From contig DIFE01000056.1 in NCBI GenBank assembly GCA_002418985.1, positions 1 through 11,759 on the forward strand: DNA of 11,759 nt. The letters run 5' to 3'. Below are positions 1 to 6,659 of the stretch, piece by piece (the stretch's first letter is position 1; every line of letters starts with the position of its first letter). Source of the stretch: Deltaproteobacteria bacterium UBA5756. Lineage in GTDB: Bacteria > Desulfobacterota > Syntrophorhabdia > Syntrophorhabdales > Syntrophorhabdaceae. A program made the position numbers and the translations under genes. Under the pieces are notes generated by a model. That model saw only the letters and a list, made by a program, of their open reading frames with translations. It searched no databases and was not told the DNA's origin.

Positions 1-864
1 CTTGAATCTCTTTATTATCCTGGTTTCCACCTGTCTGACCCGTTCCCGGGAAATCTGGTAACTATCTCCTAGCTCCTGAAGAGACATCGGCTCCTCTGCT
101 ACAACGCGATGATCGAATATGTAGCGGTCTCTGCGGCCCAGAGTGGCTTTGAACTCATTCACCATTTTTGATAATACTTCAAATCTATGCTGCGCTGAAA
201 CTATCTCCTCCACATCCTGACCAGAGCTAATCCTATCCATAAGCGTTTCGTCGCTTCCATCATAGGCGGGGACATCAAGGGACATATCATTATATGAGAG
301 TCTCTTCTCCATGTCCTCCACTTCCGATTCCTTTAAGCCAAAGCTGCTTGCAAGGAGCTTTGGCGTGGGATAAATCCCAATGGCTTCAAGTCTCTGTTTT
401 TCACCATTTAATCTATAAAAAAGTTTTCTCTGGCTCTGTGTAGTCCCGACCTTCACAAGACTCCAGGAATCCATGATGTGTTTGAGAATGTAAGCACGTA
501 TCCAGAAAGAAGCATACGTTGAGAACTTTGTCCCCTTATGAGGGTTATACTTCTTCACCGCGTGAAGGAGACCGACATTGCCTTCCTGGATGAGATCGAG
601 AATATTGAGATATGTATTGTAGTAATATCCCCAGGCAATCTTGACCACAATCCTGAGGTTTGACACGGTAAGTTTCTGAGCTGCAGCCATGTCATGATGG
701 TCGAAGACTAGCCGGGAAATCTTACGTTCTTCTTCCCTCGTTAATAACGGATACCTCCGTATCTCTGCGAGGTATTTCTTTAATGGGTCAGAACGAAGGG
801 GCAAATCTTTATCTTCCAATGATTCCGTCTCGACACCATTATATGAACTTGTTTCTTCAAACAC
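1..864 (-). CDS. rpoH: RNA polymerase sigma factor RpoH (sigma-32 type), C-terminus cut by window edge
   Basis: Alternative sigma factor that directs core RNA polymerase to heat-shock or stress promoters. The frame is open for 288 codons from a GTG at 864-862 and runs off the left edge, so only the last few residues are missing. Sigma region 1.2/2.1 starts near residue 26 (DPLKKYLAEIRRYPLLT). Region 2 follows at about 60-132, with the NLRIVVKIA and DLIQEGNVGLLHAVKKYNP stretches and FSTYASFWIRAYI. The hallmark RpoH box is at 145-152 (QRKLFYRL; family form QRKLFFNL). Region 4.2 is at 261-288 (SLQELGDSYQISRERVRQVE). The GTG is chosen because GGGAGGA precedes it by about 9 bases; the ATG overlapping that site hits a stop after four codons. 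It is divergent from csbD and has a candidate promoter at 959-997. The family is near certain; which stress it serves is unknown. Confidence 0.95.
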   Translation of the reverse strand, partial: MFEETSSYNGVETESLEDKDLPLRSDPLKKYLAEIRRYPLLTREEERKISRLVFDHHDMAAAQKLTVSNLRIVVKIAWGYYYNTYLNILDLIQEGNVGLLHAVKKYNPHKGTKFSTYASFWIRAYILKHIMDSWSLVKVGTTQSQRKLFYRLNGEKQRLEAIGIYPTPKLLASSFGLKESEVEDMEKRLSYNDMSLDVPAYDGSDETLMDRISSGQDVEEIVSAQHRFEVLSKMVNEFKATLGRRDRYIFDHRVVAEEPMSLQELGDSYQISRERVRQVETRIIKRFK

Positions 865-958
865 GGTTATCGTCCTCCCATGATTGTGTTTCTTCAGTAA
901 GTCTATGTCATTAACATTCTTACAGTGCCGATGAGCCTTTTCTCTGTACTTACGACAC

Positions 959-997
959 AGAATACAACAGTCAAGCTCTCGTGTCTGTAGCGGAACC
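959..997 (-). promoter_or_regulatory. Candidate rpoH promoter, inverted copy of the csbD promoter motif
   Basis: On the minus strand GGTTCC (997-992) is followed by CAGACACGAGAG. CAGACA (987-982) can act as a -35 element (4 of 6 against TTGACA). Exactly 17 bases later comes TATTCT (964-959), 4 of 6 against TATAAT. The predicted transcript would have a leader of roughly 85-90 bases before the GTG start. Support comes from the matching copy upstream of csbD with the same 17-base spacing. The promoter call is inference. Confidence 0.5.
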
Positions 998-1177
998 GAC
1001 AAGAAGTGTGTCGTCTTTTTTTACTACGAGGATGAGGAACACCGAATCCGGTAAAGTACAGAAGTGTTCGAGGTGGAGCTGGTTCTACAATCAAAGTGAT
1101 CCGGCGCGACACACGTGACAATCCACGTAGCAAAAACGATGACACCCTTGTGCGTGAAGGCACTACAAAACATTATT

Positions 1178-1217
1178 GGTTCCTGCGACAGACACGAGAG
1201 AGTCTCTGCGGTATCAT
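1178..1217 (+). promoter_or_regulatory. Candidate csbD promoter, partner copy of the rpoH motif
   Basis: GGTTCC (1178-1183) is followed by CAGACACGAGAG (1189-1200). CAGACA at 1189-1194 would be the -35 and TATCAT at 1212-1217 the -10, with a 17-base spacer. The predicted leader is about 25 bases. The upstream motif matches the opposite-strand copy at 976-997 at nearly every base, apart from one single-base gap and one substitution. An alternative sigma factor or an activator shared with rpoH could read both; this is inference. Confidence 0.5.
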
Positions 1218-1248
1218 ATATACAAAAGCAATAACGAGGAGGAATGCC

Positions 1249-1428
1249 ATGAAATCGAGTATTAGGGATAAGGCGGAAGGAACGTTCCGCAAAACAAAGG
1301 GCAAGGTCAAGGAAGTGGCCGGGAAAATGACCGATAATCCCAAGCTGGAGACCAAAGGCAAAGCCGAAAAGATAGCCGGCAAGGTGCAGGAAAAGGTCGG
1401 TAAGACCAAGAAACTCCTGGGGAAGTGA
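1249..1428 (+). CDS. csbD: CsbD family small stress protein
   Basis: A 59-residue, very Lys-rich protein of the CsbD-like family (general stress proteins first described as sigma-B dependent in Bacillus; molecular role unknown). The sequence shows the typical two CsbD repeats: KAEGTFRKTKGKVKEVAGKM at about 8-27 and KGKAEKIAGKVQEKVGKTKK at about 36-55, separated by TDNPKLET. It has no signal peptide or membrane segment, so it is likely cytoplasmic. The ATG at 1249 is preceded by a strong AGGAGGA at 1238-1244. The open frame extends upstream to 1096, but that part overlaps the candidate promoter and does not look like protein. It is divergent from rpoH with a shared promoter motif, consistent with a common stress regulon. 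Confidence 0.9.
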   Translation: MKSSIRDKAEGTFRKTKGKVKEVAGKMTDNPKLETKGKAEKIAGKVQEKVGKTKKLLGK

Positions 1429-1465
1429 AGGATCTTACACTGTCCCATATGTTCATGACCGGCAT

Positions 1466-1687
1466 CTATTCTTTATCAAAACCGAATCTCCATGTCAGAG
1501 CCGCTATGACTCCGCCTAAAATAGGTGCGACGATAAAAAGCCATAACTGGGCGAGGGCTTTGCCGTCGGCGAGAAGAGCAGGGCCGAGGCTGCGGGCAGG
1601 ATTGACGGACGTTCCGGTTACCGAGATGGTCACGAGGTGGATCAGCATCAGGGTAAAGCCACTGCCATTTATTGCCAGATGAAGTTT
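1466..1687 (-). pseudogene. aqpZ: C-terminal remnant of an aquaporin Z gene
   Basis: The frame encodes roughly the last 70 residues of an MIP-family channel: a GFTLMLIHL helix end, then TGTSVNPARSLGPAL with the second NPA motif of the half-pore, then AQLWLFIVAPILGGVIAAL as the last transmembrane helix and a short FDKE tail. In AqpZ the match corresponds to the region from transmembrane helix 5 to the end. Similarity fades at about position 1681 and a TAA lies in frame at 1690-1688. The first two thirds, including the first NPA motif, are absent. No ribosome site precedes the internal ATG at 1648. It is not expected to make a working pore. It sits just downstream of the decarboxylase gene on the same strand. 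Confidence 0.85.
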
Positions 1688-1762
1688 TTACGAAGTGACG
1701 CGGATCGGTTCATCGGGGAGCGGGTCGCTCATGATAATGAAGGCATTGCCCTCTTCCCTGGC

Positions 1763-3355
1763 TTACAGAGAGAAGATCTCCTCGTAGGTGTCCCTCTTTT
1801 TCATCACCGCCAGTCTGCCATCGGCCTCCACGAAAACCCGGGCCGGACGGGGAAAGGCGTTTGCATTGGAGGCGAAGAACTGGGGGCCGTAGGAGCCGGT
1901 GTCGCGAATGACTACGATGTCTCCCCGGACCGGCTTTCTCTGGAGGGAGATCTTGTATTTCGTAAGCATGTCACCCGAAAAGCACAGATTTCCTCCCACG
2001 AAGGTCTCAAAGGGTTCAGGGTCCTTCCGGTCATGATCGTTGATGATCTCCCATCGATTAACCGGCATGTAGACCAGGCCTTCTCCAAAACTGGTCACGC
2101 CCATCTCCAGGGTCATAAGATTATGCCATCTCCCGGTCTTTCTCACCTGGGACACCCTGGCCAGCGTGACCGCCGCGTCACCCACCACAGCGCGGCCCGG
2201 TTCGATCACCAGTGCGGGTTCCCCAACGGCCTTAAGGGCCTGCACAGTGCCAATGTCTTTTCCGTGAACCTTCACCGTGCCCTTGAGAATTGCTTCCACC
2301 ATCTTTTCCTTGGGATAAGGGCTGTAGAACTTCTCGTCGTTCCAGCGTGACGTATCGATCCTGCCGTCCGGCCCGGTCTCGAAACCTCCCGTCCGGTTGT
2401 GCCATATGAAGATGCGGCTCGTGTCGCCTTTTTGTGACGCGAGATAACCTTCCCGAACCCTCATCATGAATCCGTCCCACTCCTCCTTACTCACGTATGA
2501 GAGAGGGAAACCGCCTCCGATGTTAATGATCTCGCAATTCCTGCCCGTCTCTTTCAGTAGATGCCCCAGTTCGATCAATTTGCCAAGGACGGCAAGGTAA
2601 GGGGCCAGGTCGGCGATCTGCGAGCCGATATGGGTGTGAAAACCTAAAAATCGCACATGGGGATGACTGCCAAGCGTCTTCAGGAAATGGGGGATATCCT
2701 CCAGGTCCACTCCAAACTTCGTCCACGTGCCCGCCGTAAAGACGGCCTCTGCGGTGACTTGACCGAGGTCGAACCCGCTTACCCTCATGATAACCCGGGG
2801 ACTCTTTCCCATCTGTTTTGCAATACGGGAAATGGTCTGAAACTCTTCGATGCTGTCGACCACGATCAGCATATTCGTCTCAACTGCCTTTGAAATGAGA
2901 AAGTCCTCTTTGCAGTTTCCGTTAAGGTCGAGTTGTTCCGGTAGGGCACCGGACTCCAGGGCGCACCGGGTCTCATAGTAGGAAGCCACATCGATCCCGG
3001 CGCCTTCCTTGATGACAGTCCTGAACACCGCCGGATGGGCGCAGGCCTTGGCTGCAAAGCGTATGAGACCTTTGGGGTAAAGGTCCCGAAAGACCTGTTT
3101 GAAGGCCTTCACATTTTGCGCCACAACAGGGGCGAAATAGATGTGTAAAGGAAGCTGAAACTTGTTGACCCACCACGATAGAGCATGGTCGGCAATATAG
3201 GCCTCTTTTCCGGAGGGTTTCATGCGACCACCATATTCAAAATCATCCTTCCGCGCTAATTCACGGGCCGACAGGGTGGCAGTCGGGCTAAGGAGGGCGG
3301 CAGCGCTCACACCGAGAACGCCGTACTTGATGAAATCCCTTCTGTCGATGTCCAT
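1763..3355 (-). CDS. Tat-signal PLP-dependent decarboxylase of the LysA (fold III) family
   Basis: A 530-residue enzyme related to diaminopimelate/ornithine/arginine decarboxylases (PLP, alanine-racemase fold). Residues 1-30 resemble a twin-arginine signal: DRRDFIK at 4-10, a hydrophobic Ala/Leu stretch, then a possible cut after LSA30. The core shows FAAK103 (PLP Schiff-base Lys), GAGIDVAS, HIGSQI at 242-247, INIGGGF at 277-283 (phosphate loop), EPGR at 385-388, LCFSGD at 457-462 with catalytic Cys458, and GSYG with Tyr489. LysA has CESGD at the Cys motif; here Phe replaces Glu, so the substrate is probably not diaminopimelate. Length exceeds the usual 415-440, from the signal peptide plus an insertion at about 296-378. 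The ATG at 3355 has AAGGGGAGGA just upstream. A longer frame start at 3448 lies upstream of the predicted promoter and is rejected. Export to the periplasm is inferred; the reaction is unknown. Confidence 0.88.
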   Translation of the reverse strand: MDIDRRDFIKYGVLGVSAAALLSPTATLSARELARKDDFEYGGRMKPSGKEAYIADHALSWWVNKFQLPLHIYFAPVVAQNVKAFKQVFRDLYPKGLIRFAAKACAHPAVFRTVIKEGAGIDVASYYETRCALESGALPEQLDLNGNCKEDFLISKAVETNMLIVVDSIEEFQTISRIAKQMGKSPRVIMRVSGFDLGQVTAEAVFTAGTWTKFGVDLEDIPHFLKTLGSHPHVRFLGFHTHIGSQIADLAPYLAVLGKLIELGHLLKETGRNCEIINIGGGFPLSYVSKEEWDGFMMRVREGYLASQKGDTSRIFIWHNRTGGFETGPDGRIDTSRWNDEKFYSPYPKEKMVEAILKGTVKVHGKDIGTVQALKAVGEPALVIEPGRAVVGDAAVTLARVSQVRKTGRWHNLMTLEMGVTSFGEGLVYMPVNRWEIINDHDRKDPEPFETFVGGNLCFSGDMLTKYKISLQRKPVRGDIVVIRDTGSYGPQFFASNANAFPRPARVFVEADGRLAVMKKRDTYEEIFSL

Positions 3356-3416
3356 GGTCCTCCCCTTGCGGTGCTTGAGAACGGTCTTTGATAAGGATTT
3401 GCTCTTTATGAGAGTC

Positions 3417-3445
3417 AGTATAGGAATTTTGAGATTCTGTTTCAA
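3417..3445 (-). promoter_or_regulatory. Sigma70-type promoter of the Tat-decarboxylase gene
   Basis: On the minus strand TTGAAA (3445-3440) and TATACT (3422-3417) are separated by 17 bases, 5 of 6 matches in each box. The start would fall near 3410, giving a leader of about 55 bases before the ATG at 3355. This also excludes the longer open frame beginning at 3448. Confidence 0.75.
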
Positions 3446-3553
3446 CAAAAATTGACTACGAAACGTGCGATGCGCCGCAGGCGCTTACAGGGCATGAGTA
3501 CTCAAGTAACCACAGAGTTCGGGCGCTCTCAAAGGAGTCACCCATCTTCGCTG

Positions 3554-3568
3554 TCTCCTTAAAGGAGA
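3554..3568. repeat. Perfect 7-base inverted repeat TCTCCTT-A-AAGGAGA
   Basis: The left arm at 3554-3560 and right arm at 3562-3568 are perfectly complementary around one central base. It lies between the terminator-like hairpin of the upstream small gene and the decarboxylase promoter, over 100 bases upstream of the latter. It could be an operator for a dimeric regulator or part of the terminator region; nothing in the sequence decides this. Confidence 0.4.
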
Positions 3569-3574
3569 AATATT

Positions 3575-3603
3575 GGGGAGAAGGGATTCAATTCTTTCTC
3601 CCC
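3575..3603 (-). terminator. Terminator-like hairpin after the 82-residue gene
   Basis: Read on the minus strand: GGGGAGAA, a 13-base loop, then TTCTCCCC, an 8-bp perfect stem starting 10 bases after the stop codon at 3614. It is followed by AATATTT, only a moderate U tract. It probably ends the two-gene unit from 4291. Confidence 0.6.
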
Positions 3604-3613
3604 GGGACGCAGA

Positions 3614-3862
3614 TCACTCTTTCGTGTATTCAATAACGTTTGGTGTAATTTTCAGGCCTTCGACGAAACGGTCGGCATCTTTGTCGCTGATCTCGAATTC
3701 CCAGAGATCACGGGAAAAACTATCGCCCTCTCTGATTTCTCTTTCGACATACCCGTAGGAGTCAATTACTACACCGTTGGCATTGAGTTTGTCGGCAGGA
3801 AGTTCAAAAGGCTCTCCCTCGCTATTCAGTGCGTTTCTGAAAGTGACTTTGAATATGGCCAT
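3614..3862 (-). CDS. Small protein of unknown function (82 residues)
   Basis: I do not recognise the family. The protein is acidic and soluble-looking, without signal peptide or membrane helix. It begins AIFKVTFRNALNSEGEPFEL and has alternating hydrophobic strands (GVVIDSYGYVEREI, DLWEFEISD) ending in an acidic tail, suggesting a small mostly beta domain. The ATG at 3862 has AGAGGAG about 8 bases upstream. It lies 45 bases downstream of the 127-residue gene on the same strand and precedes a terminator-like hairpin, so the two are likely co-transcribed. The clear ribosome site and codon pattern argue for a real gene. Confidence 0.65.
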   Translation of the reverse strand: MAIFKVTFRNALNSEGEPFELPADKLNANGVVIDSYGYVEREIREGDSFSRDLWEFEISDKDADRFVEGLKITPNVIEYTKE

Positions 3863-3907
3863 TTTACTTTCTCCTCTCTTGGATCGGTTTTATACTTCTC
3901 CCGGGCC

Positions 3908-4291
3908 TTACGGCAATTCCCTGATGAAAGCGACGGCCTGAGCTATAAAAGTCACAGATTGTTCCATGTATCCTCCAACACCCGGCGGCGTGGCAAGATC
4001 GCTGGCTATTCTCTTGATATCCTCGCTCACCGCATGAAGCGCTGCGGCCTGTATTCTCAGCTTTTCGGCCGTCCCGGTGGGAAGACCCCCGTCCCGGGCC
4101 TGTGTCAATTGTGTGAGGATGGCATCAATGGGACCAAAGTCGATGCCGATCTGCTTTACCGCCTCAGGGTCGTAACCATGGGTCGCTTCGATCGCTGTGT
4201 TCAGATACTCTTTGGCCAACTGGATGGCGGCGGCGGCGTTTGATATAACCTCTTTTGGTGTGGAAGTGTGATCCCCGGCTTCAGCGCACAT
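3908..4291 (-). CDS. Alpha-helical protein of unknown function (127 residues)
   Basis: I do not recognise the family. The protein is Ala-rich and predicted helical: VISNAAAAIQLAKEYLNTAI at about 15-34, an acidic middle, EKLRIQAAALHAVSEDIKRI at about 76-95, a Pro/Gly break (ATPPGVGGYM), and a last helix SVTFIAQAVAFIREL. It has no signal peptide and only amphipathic helices, so it is a possible small helical bundle. The ATG at 4291 is preceded by a strong AGGAGGAG, and a sigma70-like promoter lies at 4324-4351. It is first gene of a likely two-gene unit with the 82-residue protein. Confidence 0.7.
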   Translation of the reverse strand: MCAEAGDHTSTPKEVISNAAAAIQLAKEYLNTAIEATHGYDPEAVKQIGIDFGPIDAILTQLTQARDGGLPTGTAEKLRIQAAALHAVSEDIKRIASDLATPPGVGGYMEQSVTFIAQAVAFIRELP

Positions 4292-4323
4292 ACGGCTCCT
4301 CCTTTTTATTATAATGTTATTGT

Positions 4324-4351
4324 ATCATAATTCCTTTTCATTTCATTTCAA
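4324..4351 (-). promoter_or_regulatory. Sigma70-type promoter of the 127/82-residue gene pair
   Basis: On the minus strand TTGAAA (4351-4346) is followed after 16 bases by TATGAT (4329-4324). The transcription start would be near 4317, about 25 bases before the ATG at 4291. The AT-rich surroundings contrast with the GC-rich coding DNA. A second -10-like TATAAT near 4310 has no good -35. Confidence 0.6.
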
Positions 4352-4468
4352 GAGACATGCGATCTGTCCCGCAGGTTGCTGCAAAGGTCAGCCCTTGTAT
4401 TTGATTATTTTTTGGGACTTCAGAGGCCTGGTAAACATTATGGAAGGATTCATTTTGTGCGGGGCGTT

Positions 4469-5815
4469 TTATGCCCGCAGTTTGATGATAACGATCAACC
4501 CCCCATTGGCGTGGTTTTGCGCCGTTACCGAACCGTGGTGCAGAAACACGGCCCGCTCTGTTATGGCCAGACCCAGTCCGCTGCCTCCTGTTTGCCTCTC
4601 CCGTGCATTGGAGACGCGGTAGAAGGGACGGAAGAGATGGGGAAGGTCCTTCTCGGGTACTCCGCCCCCGTGGTCGCGGATGCTGATCCGCGCGTATTCG
4701 GTTCCGGCCTCAACGGTCTTGTCGAGGTTTACCTCAATTGTGGTGTTATCGCGGGTATACCGTATGGCGTTTCGTATCACATTTTCGATACCTCTGCGCA
4801 GCCATTCCTCATTGCCGGACACGGCGCACGTCTCTCCGCCACAAAATCGAACGGCCCGGCTGCGGGCACTGGCCTCAAAGTTCGCATCGTCCACGATCTC
4901 ATTGAGTAATATCACCAGGTCCACAGGCGCCATTTCAATGGTCTCCATGTTACTTTCGACTCTCGTCAGCTCGAGGACCTGACCGATCATCTCGTTCAGT
5001 GCCCCTGTCTCCTTTTCGATGCGGTCAAGGGTTGAGGCGGCCACACTGCTGCCCTGACGCCGGACAAGCTCGGAAAGTTCGTCCTTCCACCTGGCCTTCT
5101 TTCCACCTATTCTCGCCGCAACGTCGCCGTTAGCGAACCTGCACGCTGCCTCACGAAGTCTGATGATCGGGGATGTCAGATAGCGGGCGAGCAAATAACA
5201 CACAGCGCCCGAGATAAAGAGCGTGACAAACAGCCTGAGCAGCGAGAAGGGGCGCGGACCCGGCGGAAAGAGAAAGGCGGGGCCGAAGACCAAAGGCGGC
5301 GGCGCGGCCCTGCCGCCGTTCATATGCCGGGGTGCGGGGGGCGGGGGACCGAAGAGCATCCGGGGAATGTCTCCCACAACGTGGTAATCCTTTCCATCCT
5401 CCCCGCGCATCGGCAGCGCGATCACCTCCCTTGTTTTCGAGGAGGAGAACTCGGCCTTGCCTGTCTGTCTGGCTTTCCCGACAATATCTCCGACGTTCTG
5501 CGGCACTTCGCCGCCCCCGATGACCGCACCCGCCGAATCGATCAGATACGCGCTGATTCCCGACATGTCCTTCAGTCTCTTTGCGGACCGGGCAATCGCT
5601 TCACGATCTCCCGACTTGCTGCGGTCGATCACCGAATGGCCATAGAGTATCAGCACGGGGGACAAGGTCCGCCGCAGGTGCTCCCGGCCTGGCGGGCCAC
5701 CGCCGAAAGGCCCGGTGCTGCTCAGCCAGTCGACACCTATCTGGGCGGCGATAACAAGCAATGTGGCAAGCCAGAAACAGAGATATATCTTAAGAAAGAT
5801 TCCCCGTACAGGCAT
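4469..5815 (-). CDS. cpxA: CpxA-like sensor histidine kinase lacking the H-box
   Basis: A 448-residue membrane sensor paired with the CpxR-like regulator 7 bases upstream. Transmembrane helix 1 is at about 7-26. A periplasmic sensor domain at about 27-190 includes a Gly/Pro-rich part (PPPPAPRHMNGG). Transmembrane helix 2 is at about 191-210, followed by the start of HAMP (SPIIRLREAACRFANGDVAA). The ATP-binding domain is complete: N-box RGIENVIRNAIRYT (341-354), G1 RDHGGGVP, F-box LFRPFYR and G2 TGGSGLGLAI. Between SEL250 and RRQGSSVAASTLDRIEKE (252-269) the expected HAMP helix 2, the LLxDISHELRTPL-type H-box and part of DHp helix 1 are missing, roughly 40-45 residues against E. coli CpxA, with the frame kept. 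No His is in an H-box context, so autophosphorylation is not expected. ATP binding, or a phosphatase-like or regulatory role, might remain. It may equally be a decaying gene or an assembly artefact. Confidence 0.9.
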   Translation of the reverse strand: MPVRGIFLKIYLCFWLATLLVIAAQIGVDWLSSTGPFGGGPPGREHLRRTLSPVLILYGHSVIDRSKSGDREAIARSAKRLKDMSGISAYLIDSAGAVIGGGEVPQNVGDIVGKARQTGKAEFSSSKTREVIALPMRGEDGKDYHVVGDIPRMLFGPPPPAPRHMNGGRAAPPPLVFGPAFLFPPGPRPFSLLRLFVTLFISGAVCYLLARYLTSPIIRLREAACRFANGDVAARIGGKKARWKDELSELVRRQGSSVAASTLDRIEKETGALNEMIGQVLELTRVESNMETIEMAPVDLVILLNEIVDDANFEASARSRAVRFCGGETCAVSGNEEWLRRGIENVIRNAIRYTRDNTTIEVNLDKTVEAGTEYARISIRDHGGGVPEKDLPHLFRPFYRVSNARERQTGGSGLGLAITERAVFLHHGSVTAQNHANGGLIVIIKLRA

Positions 5816-5822
5816 CTTACCT

Positions 5823-6557
5823 TTACCCCTGCATTCCGCAAAAACCCGCCGGGGCTCGGTTGGTCAGCACGTAAAGGTAACCGGTATTTCGTATCGTTTT
5901 TATACGTTCCGTCCCGTCGACCTTATGGCCGAGCTTCTTCCTGAGCCTGCTGATGTGAACGTCAATGCTGCGATCATAAGGATAGGGGGAACGGCCCAGC
6001 ACGGACCGTATCAATTCCTCCCGCGAAACAAAACGCCCGGCTTTGCGCAGGAGGATTTCCAGCAGGCTGAATTCCATGGCGGTCAGGTTGACAGGTTCAC
6101 CGGAAAGGAGTACCAGGCGAGTGGCGATGTGCATTTCGACATCCCCCACTCTCAGTATTTCGGGTATAGGCTGCGGTTGCCCCTCCTCCCGTTCCTGGCG
6201 TATGCGCCTCAGGATGGCGCGGATCCGTGCCACGAGTTCGCGCGGATTGAAGGGCTTTGCCAGATAATCGTCGGCGCCGATCTCGAGACCTACTATCCGG
6301 TCGACGGTCTCTCCACGCGCCGTAAGTACGATCACCGGCGTATTGGACCTGCTCCTCAAGTGGCGCAAGACCTCGAAGCCATTGATCTTCGGAAGCATCA
6401 CATCAAGCACAATGAGGTCATATTCACCGCCACAAGCGGTCTCCAATCCCTCTTCACCGTCATGGGCGCTCTCCACATGGAACCCTTCCGAGGAGAGATA
6501 CTCCGTAAGCAGTTCGCACAACGCAACATCATCGTCTATCGCAAGTATTCGCTCCAT
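5823..6557 (-). CDS. cpxR: CpxR-like response regulator, OmpR/PhoB family
   Basis: A 244-residue DNA-binding response regulator. The receiver domain spans 1-118 with the acidic pocket D8-D10, phospho-acceptor Asp52 in LDVMLP, Thr79 and Lys101 in KPF. The stretch LTARG..DRIVGLEIGADDYL and RELVARIRAILRR is CpxR-like. The winged-helix output domain is at about 140-232, with MEFSLLEILLRKAGRFVSRE, the recognition-helix region RSIDVHISRLRKKLG and the wing GYLYVL. The ATG at 6557 is chosen because the receiver begins there (MERILAIDDD) and GAAGG lies 8 bases upstream; an in-frame GTG at 6566 is possible. The last 11 residues extend beyond the usual end. It is co-transcribed with the kinase, whose H-box is missing, so phosphorylation may come from another kinase or small phosphodonors. 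All receiver residues look intact. A CpxR-box-like site sits upstream at 6660-6674. Confidence 0.94.
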   Translation of the reverse strand: MERILAIDDDVALCELLTEYLSSEGFHVESAHDGEEGLETACGGEYDLIVLDVMLPKINGFEVLRHLRSRSNTPVIVLTARGETVDRIVGLEIGADDYLAKPFNPRELVARIRAILRRIRQEREEGQPQPIPEILRVGDVEMHIATRLVLLSGEPVNLTAMEFSLLEILLRKAGRFVSREELIRSVLGRSPYPYDRSIDVHISRLRKKLGHKVDGTERIKTIRNTGYLYVLTNRAPAGFCGMQG

Positions 6558-6659
6558 CTCCGACACCTTCTCACTTTGAAAAGCAGGATGTGTACACTGC
6601 AATAATCTACATCACTTCAGTCCCGGGAATAAATCATGTTACGCGCTTTTTTCCCGTGC

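Larger units (their letters stand above)
865..1248. other. Divergent intergenic region between rpoH and csbD
   Basis: These 384 bases hold no convincing gene; the short open frames on both strands look random. The region is rich in inverted repeats. The main pair is the promoter-like motif at 976-997 (minus) and 1178-1200 (plus). A second pair is AAGTACAGA, on the minus strand at 943-951 and on the plus strand at 1054-1062. A third is GAACAC at 1037-1042 facing GTGTTC at 1064-1069. CGACACA-like words recur near 953, 1013 and 1108. This suggests control signals for both genes, but no known operator was recognised. Confidence 0.6.

Noticed and set aside
1155..1185. Sigma-54 promoter or RpoH-type promoter upstream of csbD
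   Set aside because: GGCAC near 1159 has no TTGC at the right distance, and no CCCCAT-type -10 is present.
1096..1248. N-terminal extension of CsbD
   Set aside because: It overlaps the candidate promoter and lacks family similarity; AGGAGGA marks the ATG at 1249.
1637..2350. Plus-strand open frame (237 codons) opposite the decarboxylase
   Set aside because: Shadow of the LysA-like gene, whose active-site motifs are on the minus strand.
3356..3448. N-terminal extension of the decarboxylase by 31 residues
   Set aside because: The predicted -10 and transcription start lie inside it, and a strong ribosome site precedes the ATG at 3355, which begins a coherent Tat-type signal.
4458..4479. Hairpin TGCGGG/CCCGCA across the stop codon of the kinase as a terminator
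   Set aside because: No T tract follows on the minus strand (CAAAATG), so an intrinsic terminator is not supported.
5715..6605. Plus-strand open frame (296 codons) opposite the CpxR-like gene
   Set aside because: It is antisense to a response regulator with all motifs intact, and its protein resembles nothing.
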